Assembly (NCBI GenBank): GCA_022264855.1 | Contig: JABYQU010000022.1 | Coordinates: 186,001 to 250,000 of the forward strand | DNA: 64,000 bases | Direction of reading: 5' to 3' | Origin: Lenzites betulinus | Lineage: Eukaryota; Basidiomycota; Agaricomycetes; Polyporales; Polyporaceae | Shown: one piece after another, positions 35,445-47,743 of the stretch | Layout of the letters: each line of letters opens with the position of its first letter | Position numbering within the stretch: position 1 is the first letter of the stretch | Program-made: the position numbers and the translations under genes | The notes under the pieces: generated by a model | Told to the model about the DNA's origin: nothing | What the model saw: the letters and a program-made list of their open reading frames with translations, nothing else | Database searches by the model: none

Positions 35445-35836
35445 GCTCTCGAGATGTGTTGCCACTCTCAGATATGTACTTGTCCGCAAACCTCATCTTG
35501 TAGCGCTACCACCCCCGTATATCAGTGTGTATGACCACCGTTAGGCTTTACATAGCAGGTGTCACCCAGTATGTAATGGAACCCGTGCAGTGTGCGACCA
35601 AGGAAGCGTCGGCGGTAACGGTGGCTATTGTGGCCAGAGACCATTGTGCCTCGAAGGCAAGCTAGTGGCAACACTGCATCGCTTAGCAGCAGCAGCCGTA
35701 CACAAAGGCTCCCGCCGACCGCCACCCGCGGTATCTATCTCTCTTTCATCTCCCCACCGCAGTCTATATACCCTCTCTCTTTCTCGCTGCGTCTGCGCTA
35801 CCTCTACCACCAGTTATACCCATTTTACAGCCCACA
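35445..35836. other. Gap between TSR4 and the PH-domain gene
   Basis: This 392-bp gap holds the TSR4 3' region and the downstream gene's promoter. CT-rich tracts near 35,740-35,800 (CTCTCTTTCTC) precede the start codon, a common fungal promoter feature. No gene is seen. Confidence 0.45.
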
Positions 35837-37168
35837 ATGTCCGCAAGGAAACTACGCTCGAAGCTGGAGCAAGTCCGGCACTTCCTCCCCCTCAAGCGCA
35901 CTCGCTCACCGACCGGTGCTGGCCTCAGCGAGAAGATGCTACAACCCCTCGACGGCAACGTCGCCATCGCACACGACCTACCTCCACCCCCGCCCCCGCC
36001 CAAGGACCTCGGCGAGTGGAACGAGGTCCGGCACGCCATCGAGGCCGTCTCCGTCGACCACCCCCAGCTCGCGTCCCCGGGCTCCCAGCATGTCATCTTC
36101 CTCTCACGACAGATGAAACGGCCCCCGAGCTATTCGAAGCTCCCCGCGTTGCCCTCCGAGATGGGCGAGCTTCCCCCGCCGTCGCCGTCCGTCCCGCCCA
36201 AGCCTGCGCGCGCCCGCGCAGCCTCCTCCCGCATTCCTGTCGCCGCCTCCAGGCTCACTGCTGCCGAGCGGCGCGCGGCGACAATATCGACTCCTGAAGA
36301 GGCGGAGCTGCGCCGTCGCGAGGCACAGCGGCGAAAGGAAGAGGAAGAGCGGGAGGCCCTCCGTGAGGAGGCACAACGGCAGGCCCGCCTGAAGCGCGAG
36401 AAAGAGCGGGCCCTGCAACAATACGCTGAAGACGAGGCTGCGCGTAAGGCCGCACTCGACGCTGAGCTCCGGCGCGCTGCGGAGGACCGCCGGCGGCGAG
36501 AGGCCGCCGAGCGCGAGTCCGAGGCCCTGGGGAAGATGCTCGTGGAGGAGCGGAAGCGCGAGGATCGCGAGCGGCGGCGACAGGAGGCGGAGAGGATGCA
36601 GCAGCGGCGAAAGGAGATCGAGGAACGGAACCGTGCGCCGCAGAAAGAACGCGAGGCATGGCGCGAGCGGACTACGCGCGAGAGGCGCGAACGCGCAGGA
36701 ATATTGGCGGGGAGGGCGTTCAAGACCGACCGCGGCTTGACGGTTTTGTTGACGGGATGGGTGACGGTGCAGTCGGAGGACTGCTTGTCCTGGAAACGAC
36801 GCTACTTCCAGCTGCGCGAGGACGGGCTGGTGCTGTTCAAGGACGCCGAAGTAGGTGTTCCCTCATCCGATCATAGTGCCCACCTGAAGCTGATGCGTGC
36901 AGGATAACTCACAGGTCCTAGAGACGCTCCCGCTCGCACGCATTAAACGGATCCGAGAGTGGCAGGAAGGATTTGAGGAACTGGAGGCTATCCCGAACTC
37001 GTTTGCGTTGGAGCTGAAGGGCGAACGCGAGCCGCGAGGCATGTTCACCGACGGCGCTGACGACAAGGTGAGGATAAGAAGACGTCCTTTGTTCTCTCAC
37101 GCTGACGCCCTGTATTTATGCAGGAGAATCTGCTCGCGCTTCTGAGCAGCAGACTGACCACGCGATGA
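35837..37168 (+). CDS. Charged coiled-coil protein with C-terminal PH domain
   Basis: Three exons (35,837-36,850; 36,903-37,067; 37,124-37,168) give 407 residues. The N-terminus is proline-rich with a PPPPPPPKDL run. Residues of about 155-300 form a very long arginine/glutamate helix (ERRRQEAERMQQRRKEIEER). The C-terminal 100 residues are a PH domain: LLTGWVTVQSEDCLSWKRRY opens the first strands, followed by FQLREDGLVLFKDAE, and RIREWQEGFEELEAIPNSF later in the fold. PH domains bind phosphoinositides or proteins at membranes, so a membrane-cortex adaptor is likely; the exact role is unknown. The introns are 52 and 56 bp with normal GT-AG borders. Confidence 0.82.
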
Positions 37169-37584
37169 ACACCATGCACGACCCACGACGATCTTCTGTA
37201 TTGCTGCCGGTGTTCTTGCCATTGTTTTGTACGCTAATCAGGACGGATGGAGGAGCAGCTGGCTGCGGAGACTTGTATCCTAATCTCTGTACACGCCGAG
37301 GACTCTGTAATACTCGATACCCTCGTTTGCATCTATGCCATACCACTATATTTTGTGTTCCGCATCTTGGAGGGACTTGCGGGAGATGCCGGTGTATACG
37401 AGACGCGGCGCGCGTCTTGCTCGCGGCTGCGCCGCTGATGCCAGTGCCGCCACTTCCGCTGCTCCCCGCAACTCCGTGTTCACAACCTCTCCGTTTCACT
37501 AGCTTTCTCAAGTCTAGTCTCCGCCGTCGGAATTGTTAGCAGTACCAGGCTCGCAGCTCTAAGAATCGTTGCGTACCTCTTGCA
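37169..37584. other. Gap between PH-domain gene and PQ-loop gene
   Basis: No gene is visible in this 416-bp gap. The open frames here lack splice or family support. It should hold the 3' region of the PH gene and the promoter of the next gene. Confidence 0.45.
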
Positions 37585-38680
37585 ATGGTCGCAACATGGA
37601 TATCTACTTTGGCCTCCATTGGAATGGCCGTGGGTCCTCCGCTCGTGTATTCTGACCAGGCGGTCTCGATCGTTCGTAAACAGTACGCTGGCTATGTTTC
37701 CTTGGTGGATAACTGCTGAGTTCTCGTAGAGACTCCACAGGCTTCTCCCGCGACGTCTGCGCCATACTGTAATTAGACGTCCTATACTGCCTTCTCTGGT
37801 GCCCCACTGAACACATGCAACTAGTCTTCTTGCTAACATCACCCGCTGTTTCTTCTGGCTAAAAGCGCGCTTTGAGTATGCGTTGCTCTTCCAGTCCTTG
37901 TTCATGATTGCAGCACAGGTGAGTCTCCTGATCCAACTGCGCCTGTCCGCTCTGACGACTCGCCCCTCTCAAGCTAGTGCTGCTCTACATTTGCATACGC
38001 TTTCGCCCGAGGCTAAGCCCGGATAACTTGGGAGTCTCGACACGACCGTTCTCCTTCTGGCAGTGGGAGACATATACACAATACCTGGAGTTCCTTGCTG
38101 CATTCATGTACGTCCCCTATCGCGTTCTCCGTGCCCTTTACTCACGGATACCCGGCAGTCTCTGCCAGGCTATCCTGTTCCTAATTGCGGGGCGCTCGGA
38201 TGTCTTCATGGCCATCCTAGGATTTGTGGCCTTGGGCTTGGAGAGCACGCTGCCCATACCTCAGCTAATCAGGTATGCTGGTCCGTGTCACCCTTTGCGC
38301 AGTCTTTGACCTGTGCCGCGCAGTAATTACAAGCAGCGTTCGCTGTACGGCTTCCGGATGTCGACCCTAATTGGCTGGGTCGGTGGAGATGCCTTCAAGT
38401 GAGACCAGTGCTCTCCGCGGTGTCATAACACAGTAGCTGACTGTGCCGCAGGACGGTGTATTTCTTCCTGCAGGGCTCCCCCCTCCAGTTCAAGGTCTGC
38501 GCGATATTCCAACTATCCATCGACTGCGGTGAGTGCTGCGTGTGGTCTTAGCAGTTAGCATCTCTGATCATATACGCAGCAATTATCATCCAACGGCTGG
38601 CGTATGGAAATGCGCCGCCGGCGACGGTGCTGATAGAGGAGGACGACATTGAGCAGGCACTGGCACTTTCTGAGGAGTAG
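37585..38680 (+). CDS. PQ-loop repeat membrane protein (SLC66A2/ANY1-like)
   Basis: Eight exons: 37,585-37,682; 37,730-37,768; 37,825-37,918; 37,974-38,107; 38,159-38,272; 38,324-38,398; 38,452-38,528; 38,580-38,680, giving 243 residues. Two PQ-loop repeats are visible: GPPLVYSDQ followed by DSTGFSRDVC, and TLPIPQLISNYKQRSLYGF. Between and around them are about seven hydrophobic spans (ALLFQSLFMIAAQLVLLYI, FMAILGFVALGLEST and others). The C-terminus is acidic. The closest family is SLC66A2/PQLC1, whose yeast member Any1/Cfs1 acts at Golgi/endosomal membranes in opposition to the Neo1 lipid flippase. The role here is inferred from that. Intron borders were fixed by the conserved helices. Confidence 0.87.
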
Positions 38681-38950
38681 ACGGACATAGACTAGCACCT
38701 GTTGTAATTATTGGGACGGTGTAGACGGATGAACCAGAGTATTAGGATGAACTGCTGTTCGCGAGAGACGCCGGCGAGGGCTGTGGAGTCCGAAAGCGGA
38801 AGGGACACACGTCAACTACGTGAGCGCCCGACGCCCAGCTCGCAACACTCCTTCTCTCCCTCCTCCTCTTCGCCTCGCCCACTCCAGCCCTCCGCTCGCT
38901 GCAGGACAGAACTGCGCCGGGTTTGACGACTTACGACCTCTTAGCCCGCC

Positions 38951-41900
38951 ATGGATATCTCAAAGCCCATCGCGTTCTGCGAGCACCTCCAACTTTCTGC
39001 CATCGGTATCCAGCCCGCGTCCATATCCTTCCAGGTCGGTTTCTGTCCTAGAATGCTCATATTGCAGGCTTCTCATGCGCTGGGCCCGCGCCGTAGACCC
39101 TTACCCTAGAGTCGGACCACTTCATTTGCGTGCGCGAGAAGGTCAACGAGACCAACCAGGTCGTCATCGTCGACCTCGCAGATGCCAATAATGTCCTCCG
39201 GAGACCAATCACGGCCGACTCGGCCATTATGCACCCTCACCAGAAGATTCTTGCGTTGAAGTGTGCGTACATAACCTATAACTAACCTGTGAATACGTGC
39301 CAACGCGTCCCCTATCGTAGCCGGCCGCACATTGCAGGTCTTCAACATCGAGACGAAGCAGAAGGTCAAGTCACACGTCAACAACGAGGATGTCGTGTTC
39401 TGGAAGTGGATCTCGGACTCGACACTCGGCCTCGTCACCGACAACGCGGTATACCACTGGTCCATCTCCGACGCGACCTCCCCTCCCCAGAAGATCTTCG
39501 ACCGCCATGCGTCACTCGTCGGTGCGCAGATCATCAACTACCGCTCAAGCCCCGACGAGAAGTGGCTGGTCCTCGTCGGCATCTCCGGAAACACCAACAA
39601 CCCTTCAGCGTTCAAGGTCAAGGGCTCCATCCAGCTGTACAGCAAGGAACGAGGAGTCAGTCAGCCTATCGAGGGCCACGCCGCGTCCTTCGCAGAAATC
39701 AAGCTGGATGGTCACCAGAAGCCGACCAAGCTGTTCACGTTCTCGGTTCGCACCGCCACTGGCGCAAAAGTATGTCGCTCATTTGCGTCGCGTTCCTAGT
39801 ATCAGGCGTAACACCTGACCCCGCATTTTTTCAGCTGCACATCGTCGAGATTGACCACCAGGCGCCCGACCCGCCGTTCTCCAAGAAGGCGGTCGATGTA
39901 TACTTCCCTCCTGAGGCAACCAACGACTTCCCCGTGGCTATGCAGGTCTCGAAGAAGCACGGCATCATCTACCTCGTCACGAAGTACGGTTTCATCCACT
40001 TGTATGACCTGGAGTCCGGCGCATGTCTCTACATGAACCGCATTTCTGGGGAGACCATCTTCGTAACGGCGGAGCACGAGGCGTCCAACGGTATCATCGG
40101 TGTTAACAAGAAGGGTCAGGTGTTGAGTGTCAGCGTCGACGAGAACACCGTCGTCCCGTACATTCTGACAACCTTGAACAACACCGAGCTCGCGTTCAAG
40201 CTCGCGAGTCGGGCAAACCTGCCTGGTGCTGATGACCTGTACATCAAGCAGTATCAGCAGCTCTTCCAGAGCGGACAGTATGGAGAGGCTGCCAAGATTG
40301 CTGCCAACTCGCCCAGGGTACGTGTTGTCTCTACGATGAATATGACAGTCATCTAATCTCCTGAATATAGGGAATCCTGCGTACCGCCCAAGTCATCGAG
40401 TCGTTTAAGCAGGCCCCCTCGCCACCAGGCGGGCTATCTCCCATTCTCCAGTACTTTGGTATCCTCTTGGAGAAGGGCGAGCTTAACCAGCAAGAGTCCC
40501 TGGAACTTGCGCGTCCTGTATTGCAACAGGGCCGCAAGCAGCTGCTCGAGAAGTGGCTGAAGGAGAACAAGCTCACATGCAGCGAAGAGCTCGGTGATGT
40601 CGTCCGGCCATTCGACATGAACCTTGCTCTCAGCGTGTACTTGCGCTCGAACATCCACAACAAGGTTATCGCGTGTTTCGCGGAGACGGGCCAGATTGAC
40701 AAAATCCTCTTGTACGCGAAGAAGACCGGTTACTCGCCAGACTATGTCGGCCTCCTGCAACACATCATGCGCGTCAACCCCGAGAAGGGTGCTGAGTTTG
40801 CCACTCAGCTCGCGAAGGACGAGGGCGGTCCTCTAGTGGACGTTGAGCGGGTATGTTGTGCGGTCTCTAAGACTTCTCGGCTTGTGCTTACTAGTGTTTT
40901 TGAAGGTCGTCGACATTTTCATGTCGCAGAACATGATCCAGCCCGCCACATCCTTCCTGCTTGAGGCGCTCAAGGACAACAAGCCTGAGCAGGCGCATTT
41001 GCAGACTCGCCTCCTTGAGATGAACTTGCTCCATGCTCCCCAAGTCGCCGATGCCATCCTTGTCAACCAGATCCTCACGCACTTCGACCACCCCCGTGTG
41101 GCCAACCTGTGCGAGAAGGCTGGCTTGCTCCAGAGGGTCGGTGCTACCTATGCTATATTACCACGTCTTGCTAATTCCTTACTACTAGGCGCTCGAGTTA
41201 TACGAGGACCTTGCGGACATCAAGCGCGTCATCGTGCACACCTCAGCGTTCCCAGTAGAGGTTCGTTGATGCAGCTCAATACAGCTGTGTGTGTTATTGA
41301 CTTCGACCCAGTGGCTTGTGGACTACTTCAGCCGCCTTACGACGGAGCAGTCCTTTGCTGCTATGCAGGAGATGCTTCGCGTCAACATCCGCCAGAACCT
41401 TCAGATCGTTGTGCAGATTGCGACGAAGTACTCCGACATTCTCGGGCCGGTTAAGCTGATCGAGATGTTCGAGTCCTTCAAGAGCTACGAGGGTGAGTTC
41501 TAAATGCTGCATCTGTCTCCATCTGCTTCTTAACATGTTCGCAGGTCTCTACTACTACCTGGGTTCCATTGTCAACCTCAGCCAGGATCAGGAGGTCCAC
41601 TTCAAGTACATCCAAGCCGCAACCCGCACTGGTCAAATCCGGGAGGTCGAGCGCATCTGTCGCGAGAGCAACTTCTACAACCCCGAGAAAGTCAAGAACT
41701 TCCTCAAGGAGGCCAAGCTCACCGACCAGCTCCCGCTCATCATCGTCTGCGACCGCTTCGACTTCGTCCACGATCTCGTGCTCTACCTTTACCAGCGCGG
41801 CCTCACGAACTTCATCGAGGTCTATGTCACCCGTGTCAACTCCGTCCGCACCCCCCAGGTTATTGGCGGTCTGCTCGATGTCGACTGCGACGAGACGACG

Positions 41901-44900
41901 ATCAAGTCACTGTTGGCCTCCGTCCCTGGCAACTTCCCTATCGACGAGCTCGTGCACGAGGTTGAGACCAGGAACCGGCTCAAGCTCATTCTTCCTTGGC
42001 TGGAGGCCCGCGTTCAGCAGGGCAGCCAGGATCCTCCTGTGTACAACGCTTTGGCGAAGATCTACATCGACTCCAACAGCAACCCCGAACAGTTCCTCAA
42101 GGAGAACAACGTGTGTATACTCCTTGCGCGATACGTTCAATCATGCTGACCTTAACTTTGTATAGCTCTACGAGCCGCTGGTTGTCGGGAAGTTCTGCGA
42201 GAAGCGCGACCCGTACCTCGCATACATTGCGTACGCGAAGGGCTTCTGCGACGACGAGCTCATCAACATCACCAACGAGAATGCGATGTTCAAGCAGCAG
42301 GCGCGATACCTTGTGCGCCGCCGTCAACCCGATCTCTGGGCCCAGGTCCTCCGCCCGGACAACATCTACCGCCGTCAGCTCATTGACCAGATTGTTGCGA
42401 CCGCGCTGCCCGAGAGCACCGATCCCGATGACGTCTCCATTACCGTGAAGGCGTTCTTGACGGCGGACCTTCCGCTCGAGCTCATCGAGATTCTCGAGAA
42501 GATCATCCTCGAGCCGTCGCCGTTCAGCGATAACCGCAGTCTCCAGAACCTGATGATGCTCACCGCTATCCGTGCGGACAAGGGCAAGGTCGTAGGGTAC
42601 ATCGACAAGCTCCAGAACTACGACACCGAGGAGATTCCGAAGATTGCGATCGAGCACGGCTTGTACGAGGAGGCCTTCCTCATCTTCAAGAAGCACGAGC
42701 AGCACGCGCAGGCGATCAACGTCCTTGTCGAGCACATCGTCTCTCTCGACCGTGGCGTGGAGTACGCCAACAAGGTCAACAACCCCCAGGTCTGGAGCCG
42801 GCTCGCTAAGGCGCAGCTGGACGGTCTGCGTATCAAGGATGCCATCGGTGGGTTGACCGTGTTGTCCCACTGCGTTTTAGTATCTAACTATTGTATTAGA
42901 CTCGTACATCAAGGCCGAGGACCCGTCGAACCATGCCGAGGTCATCGAGATCGCGAGCCGGGCTGGCAAGTACGACGACCTCGTACGCTATCTCCAGATG
43001 GCGCGCAAGTCGCTGCGCGAGCCCAAGATCGACACCGAGCTTGCGTACTCGTACGCCAAGACGGACCGTCTGCATGACATGGAGGACTTCCTTGCGATGA
43101 CGAACGTTGCGGACGTGCTCGAGGTCGGCGAGAAGTGTTTCGAGGACGAGCTGTACCAGGCTGCGAAGATCCTCTTCTCGAGCATCTCCAACTGGGCACG
43201 GCTCGCGACCACTCTCGTCTACCTCGGCGAGAACCAGGGAGCTGTCGAGAGTGCACGGAAGGCTGGCAACACTCAGTTAGTTACAGGTGGTAGCTGCACG
43301 ATACGGTGTGCTGATATGTCTTGTCAGGGTCTGGAAGCAGGTTCACGCTGCCTGTGTTGAGAAGGGCGAATTCCGTCTGGTCAGTGATTGCTTTGTGATG
43401 ATTGTATATTTTGATCCTCACCGAATATTCTTCACAGGCTCAAATCTGTGGTCTCAACATCGTCGTACATGCGGTGGGTAGTATCTTGCTTTATAATCTG
43501 CCATGATATTGAACGGTTCTGCAGGAGGAGCTCAGTGAGCTTGTGCAAATGTACGAGCGTCGCGGCTACTTCGATGAGATCCTCGCGCTCCTTGAGGCTG
43601 GTCTGAGCTTGGAGCGGGCACATGTACGTCAACATGGCTATGGCCTCCGAGCTTGAAACTCACATGTCTCTAGATGGGTATCTTCACCGAGCTTGCTATC
43701 TTGTACAGCAAGTACAAGCCCCAGAAGCGTAAGATTTGTTTCAACCTAGTGAGATCATGTTACTAAAATGCAACGTAGTCATGGAGCACCTCAAGCTTTT
43801 CGTCGGTCGTATTAATATCCCCAAGGCCATCAAAGCCGCGGAGCGTGCTCACCTCTGGCCCGAGCTGGTGTTCTTGTACATCAAGTATGACGAATTTGTA
43901 AGTGAATATCATCATTGCAGTTTGTTCCCCACTAAATATCCTCCCTTTAGGATAACGCTGCGCTTGCCATGATCGAACGCTCTGCAGATGCATGGGAGCA
44001 CAATCAGTTCAAGGACGTCGTCGTTCGGGTCGCGAACGTCGAGATGTAAGCAACCTTGTCGTGGTACAGAGGATAACTACTAACATATTCTTCAGCTACT
44101 ACAAGAGTCTCACGTTCTACCTCCAAGAACAACCCACGCTGCTCACAGATCTTTTGTCGGTCTTGATCCCTCGTATTGACCACTCCCGCGTGGTTCGGAT
44201 GTTCCAGCAGATCGACCACATTCCTCTCATTCGCGCATATCTCATCGCAGTACAACATGTCAGTATTCTTATCGTTTATACTGTGGTCTGCTTGCTGAAC
44301 CAGCTCCACACAGTTCAACATCGAGGCCGTCAACGATGCGTACAACAACTTGCTCATCGAGGAGGAGGACTACAAGACGCTCCGGGATTCGATCGACAGC
44401 TTCGACAACTTCAACAACATGAAGCTTGCGCGGGATTTGGAGAAGCACGAGCTCCTCGAGTTCAGGAGATTGGCCGCTCATCTCTACAAGGTACATATCT
44501 CCTCTCCTCCCTGATGCAATCCGCTCACAACCCCGCGCAGAAAAACAAGAAGTGGGAGGAGTCCATCGCGCTGTCCAAGCAGGACAAGCTCTACAAGGAC
44601 GCGATCCTCACCGCGGCGTCGTCGGCCGCGGAGGAGATCGCCGAGGACCTCCTCTCGTACTTCGTCGACATCGGCAACAAGGAGTGCTTCGCCGCGACGC
44701 TCTACTGCTGCTTCGACCTGCTGCGCGCAGACGTCGTCGAGGAGCTCTCATGGCAGCACGGTCTGAACGACTTCTACATGCCGTACAAAATCCAGCGGAC
44801 ACGGACGACGATCGACAAGGTGCGTCGTGTCTCTCCGCTCTCGCCTTCGGTGTATTGATGATCTCCGTAGCTCGCCACGTTGGAGCGGGAAGTCAAGGAG

Positions 44901-45193
44901 CGGTCAAAGAAGGAGACCGAGAAGGAGCAGCAAGAAGCGGAGGCGCCCATCATCCAGCCCGGCCTCGGCGGCAGGCTAATGCTGACGCAAGGCAACGGGT
45001 AAGCCGTTGTGCGCATTCGTCGACAGCATTCTCGCTCACGCCCGTTGCAGCTTCCCTTCCCAAGCACCACCCATGATGCCCAACGGTACCGGCTTTGGGA
45101 TTCCTCCTGTAAGTTTACGCACGCTCGAGCCTGCCGCACGAAACTGACGCTTGCATTTCTTTAAAGGCGATGACGGGCTTCGGGGGTTTCTGA
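38951..45193 (+). CDS. CHC1: Clathrin heavy chain
   Basis: Twenty-three exons give 1,685 residues, the usual length. Exon starts: 38,951; 39,097; 39,321; 39,835; 40,371; 40,906; 41,189; 41,312; 41,545; 42,166; 42,900; 43,328; 43,438; 43,525; 43,674; 43,779; 43,951; 44,096; 44,314; 44,541; 44,871; 45,051; 45,167. Introns are 50-65 bp. The N-terminal seven-blade propeller (about 1-330) includes [28 protein letters not shown] and [13 protein letters not shown]. The helical leg of CHC repeats follows, with [54 protein letters not shown] and [18 protein letters not shown]. The C-terminus has the trimerisation region ([18 protein letters not shown]) and a glycine/proline/methionine tail. It forms the three-legged coat for endocytic and Golgi vesicles. 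Identification is certain. Confidence 0.97.
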
Positions 45194-45613
45194 TGTGGTC
45201 GCTGTCGGTATAGTTGTATATGTCGGACTTTCGTAATTCAGTGCATACATGTTTAAGCTTCGTTAATACCATTCTTCGGATTCTCTCATCCTCTCGTCGC
45301 GTTCGCTCTCTAATATGGATCCGGAAGCGTACGAGCATGGTCTCAGAGCGGTAAAAGTATGTCCGGAAACACCATCGAGCACTGACTGGTACAAGCACAA
45401 CGTCGGCCGGGTCGGTGTTCAGTAATAGGACGGCGTGCACTAGCGATGATTAGCGTAACGTAGCGGGGTGTATATACAAACTTTGGCATGCGGTAGGAAA
45501 AGGAAGGGCAGAGAGAACACTGTGCGACGTATATACCGATCCAGATGACGCAGTCGCCCAGAACGCGAACGAGAACAGAGGAAACAGAGAACACATCTGA
45601 GCGCCGCGCGCCG
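45194..45613. other. Convergent gap between clathrin and Rho3 genes
   Basis: This 420-bp gap holds both 3' untranslated regions. No gene or strong hairpin terminator is expected in a fungus and none is seen. Confidence 0.5.
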
Positions 45614-46884
45614 CTAGGCGACGACGCAGCCGCCGCGACTGCTGGCGTAGCCCCCCGCGCCCTTTGCGCGCGTGCTGAGGGACACGCGCGCGGACTCGTA
45701 GAACACCTCCGCGACGCCCCGATTGTGCTTCGCGCTGCATTCTGTTGGTTGCCTATGAGTCAGCCTGTCTCCTATATAAACAAAAATGGAGAACGACAAA
45801 CCTAAGTAGCGCGAGGCGCGTATGCGGCGGGCGACCGTGAGGCCCTCCTCGTACTGCACCGTGTGCATGCCGTACCGCTGCAGTCGGGTCGTCGTTTCCT
45901 GGTCATCTCGGAGATCGCATTTGAGGGCTACGTCTGCATTCAGCACCCCATGCCAGTGACATACAGAAATTCGGAGAGCGTACCGACGAGCACAAGCTGG
46001 CGCGGCCGCCTTCAGCATGTCGCGTTAACACACAGGGGCAGCGTGCTCACCTTGACACCTGGACAGTACTCCAAGATCTCTTGTACCCACTGCACACGAT
46101 TCACGTATTCAGCATCCCGCGCCGCACCCCGTCCCACGCACACGCACTCACCTTGCTCTCCACGTTCTCCAGCGACGTCGGGTTATCCACCTATTCCGCC
46201 ACGCAAACATTCACCGCACGCCCCCAGCACATCCCGCACAAAACGCACTCACCGAGAAACACAGCATGATCACATGCGTCTCCGCATAACTCAGCGAGCG
46301 CAGCCGGTCGAACTCTTCCTGGCCTACGAGCACGCTGGAGAGATGAGCCGCTCCGCCCCGCCTCCCGCGCGCACACAAAGAAAGCGCGTCACTCACCCGC
46401 GGTGTCCCACAGACTAAGCTCCACGAGCTGCTCGTCCACATACAGGTCGTGCACGTAGTTCTCGAACACGGTCGGCTCGCTGTTCCGCGCGCGCAGTCCG
46501 TCAGCGCGGCGCTCGAGTATGGCCCGGCCGCGGCCGCGGCCAGACGCGAGGGGAGAGGAGAGGGAGAGGGTACGCACTACACGGTGGAGAACCATCCCCG
46601 GGTGAACACATTCAGCAGCGACGTCTTTCCTGCAGGCCAGGCAACCCCGCGTGAGCATCACAATACCCCATATGCTCCGTTCGCGCTCCGGCCGCGGACG
46701 CGCAGCCAAGAGGCAGAACAGCGCTGAAAGAAGTGGCAAGAGTGCACGCACCACACGCGCCGTCGCCGCACACGACCACCTTGCGCTGAATCTGCCGTCA
46801 ACAGCCGCATAGTCAGCTCGGACGCGTCGTGGAGATGCAAGGAGGGGCACGCACAGGCCGCTGTCTCCCAAACGATGGTGTCAT
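45614..46884 (-). CDS. RHO3: Rho3-like small GTPase
   Basis: Ten exons: 46,884-46,855; 46,791-46,752; 46,629-46,578; 46,479-46,397; 46,323-46,253; 46,190-46,152; 46,089-46,051; 45,996-45,984; 45,933-45,802; 45,741-45,614, giving 208 residues. One exon has only 13 bases. The P-loop is GDGACGKT, switch I EPTVFENYV, switch II DTAGQEEFDRLRSLSY, then a G4 motif KCDLRDD, an ECSAKHNRGV G5 region and a C-terminal CVVA box for lipid attachment. The Rho insert region is present. GDGACGKTSLLNVFTRG and the overall pattern fit fungal Rho3, which directs polarised exocytosis and actin cables at the cell cortex. The tail before the CAAX box is glycine/alanine/serine-rich and not polybasic. The first exon (start MTPSFGRQRP) is the least certain part. 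Confidence 0.92.
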
Positions 46885-47743
46885 GGAGGATTTCCCGCAA
46901 CCAGGCATATAGCAGCGTCAGCGTCTCTCGTGTGTTCGTAGTTCGAATTCGTGTCAGCAGCGGGACCAGCGGGTGTGTTTGTACAGCTCAAGCAGTAGCA
47001 GCAGCAAGATAGGTCGTCAGCGCGTCGAGCAGGGAGCGGGAGAGAGAGCGAGCGGAGAGGGGAGAAGGGGTATGGAGGGGGAAGGGGTATATGGTCGGGG
47101 AGCGGGGAAGGACAACTTTGGCCTTCGTCTTTCGATCGCGCTCTCCCACACCCACGTGCTTCCCCTGCATTGCGTCCGCCTGAGACAAACACGTTCAACG
47201 CCTTCCCGGGCCTCGTACACAGTTCAGAGGGCATTGTCGCGTGCAGAACGACAGCGCGCAAGAGAGGTAAACCGTATTTTCATTCCAAGTCAACACCAGG
47301 TACATTGTGCGTGCTACTTGGACCAGGGACGAGCGCGTTATTTGGGCATGGCAGGAGAAAGCGATGAGACCGGACCGTATGAAACAGGATGGGAGTGGGA
47401 TGAGATGAATAATGAGAATGGGAAGAACGAACTCGAGAGGGAGAGATCTTGCAGAGATAAATCACAGTCGATGGGGATGGGGGGAATGGGTGACTATGGA
47501 CAGTGGGGGGATCAAGATACCGTGGACGTTGCGTGGAAAACGAAGGTGAGATGAGAGATGGGGCGGGGATGGGGATGAGGAGTCGTCGACTATGAGCACA
47601 AGATGGTGGTGATAAACAGCAAGGGAGCGGGGGGACAAGACATGGTGGACATCATAACGGCCTTTACACGCTACTAAATATTATATGACACAGCGGCCTT
47701 TCTTCAAGCTTCATAACCCGGGCGCGCGCCCGGGACCAACCGA
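46885..47743. promoter_or_regulatory. Rho3 promoter and AT-hook gene 3' region
   Basis: On the minus strand this 859-bp gap lies upstream of RHO3 and downstream of the AT-hook gene. Bases 47,020-47,120 are a nearly pure purine tract (pyrimidine-rich on the RHO3 coding strand), a typical fungal promoter feature. Open frames at 46,973-47,554 are low-complexity readings of such tracts. Confidence 0.45.

Noticed and set aside
36130..36723. 197-codon minus-strand open frame rich in S/R
   Set aside because: Antisense shadow of the E/R-rich coiled coil of the PH-domain gene.
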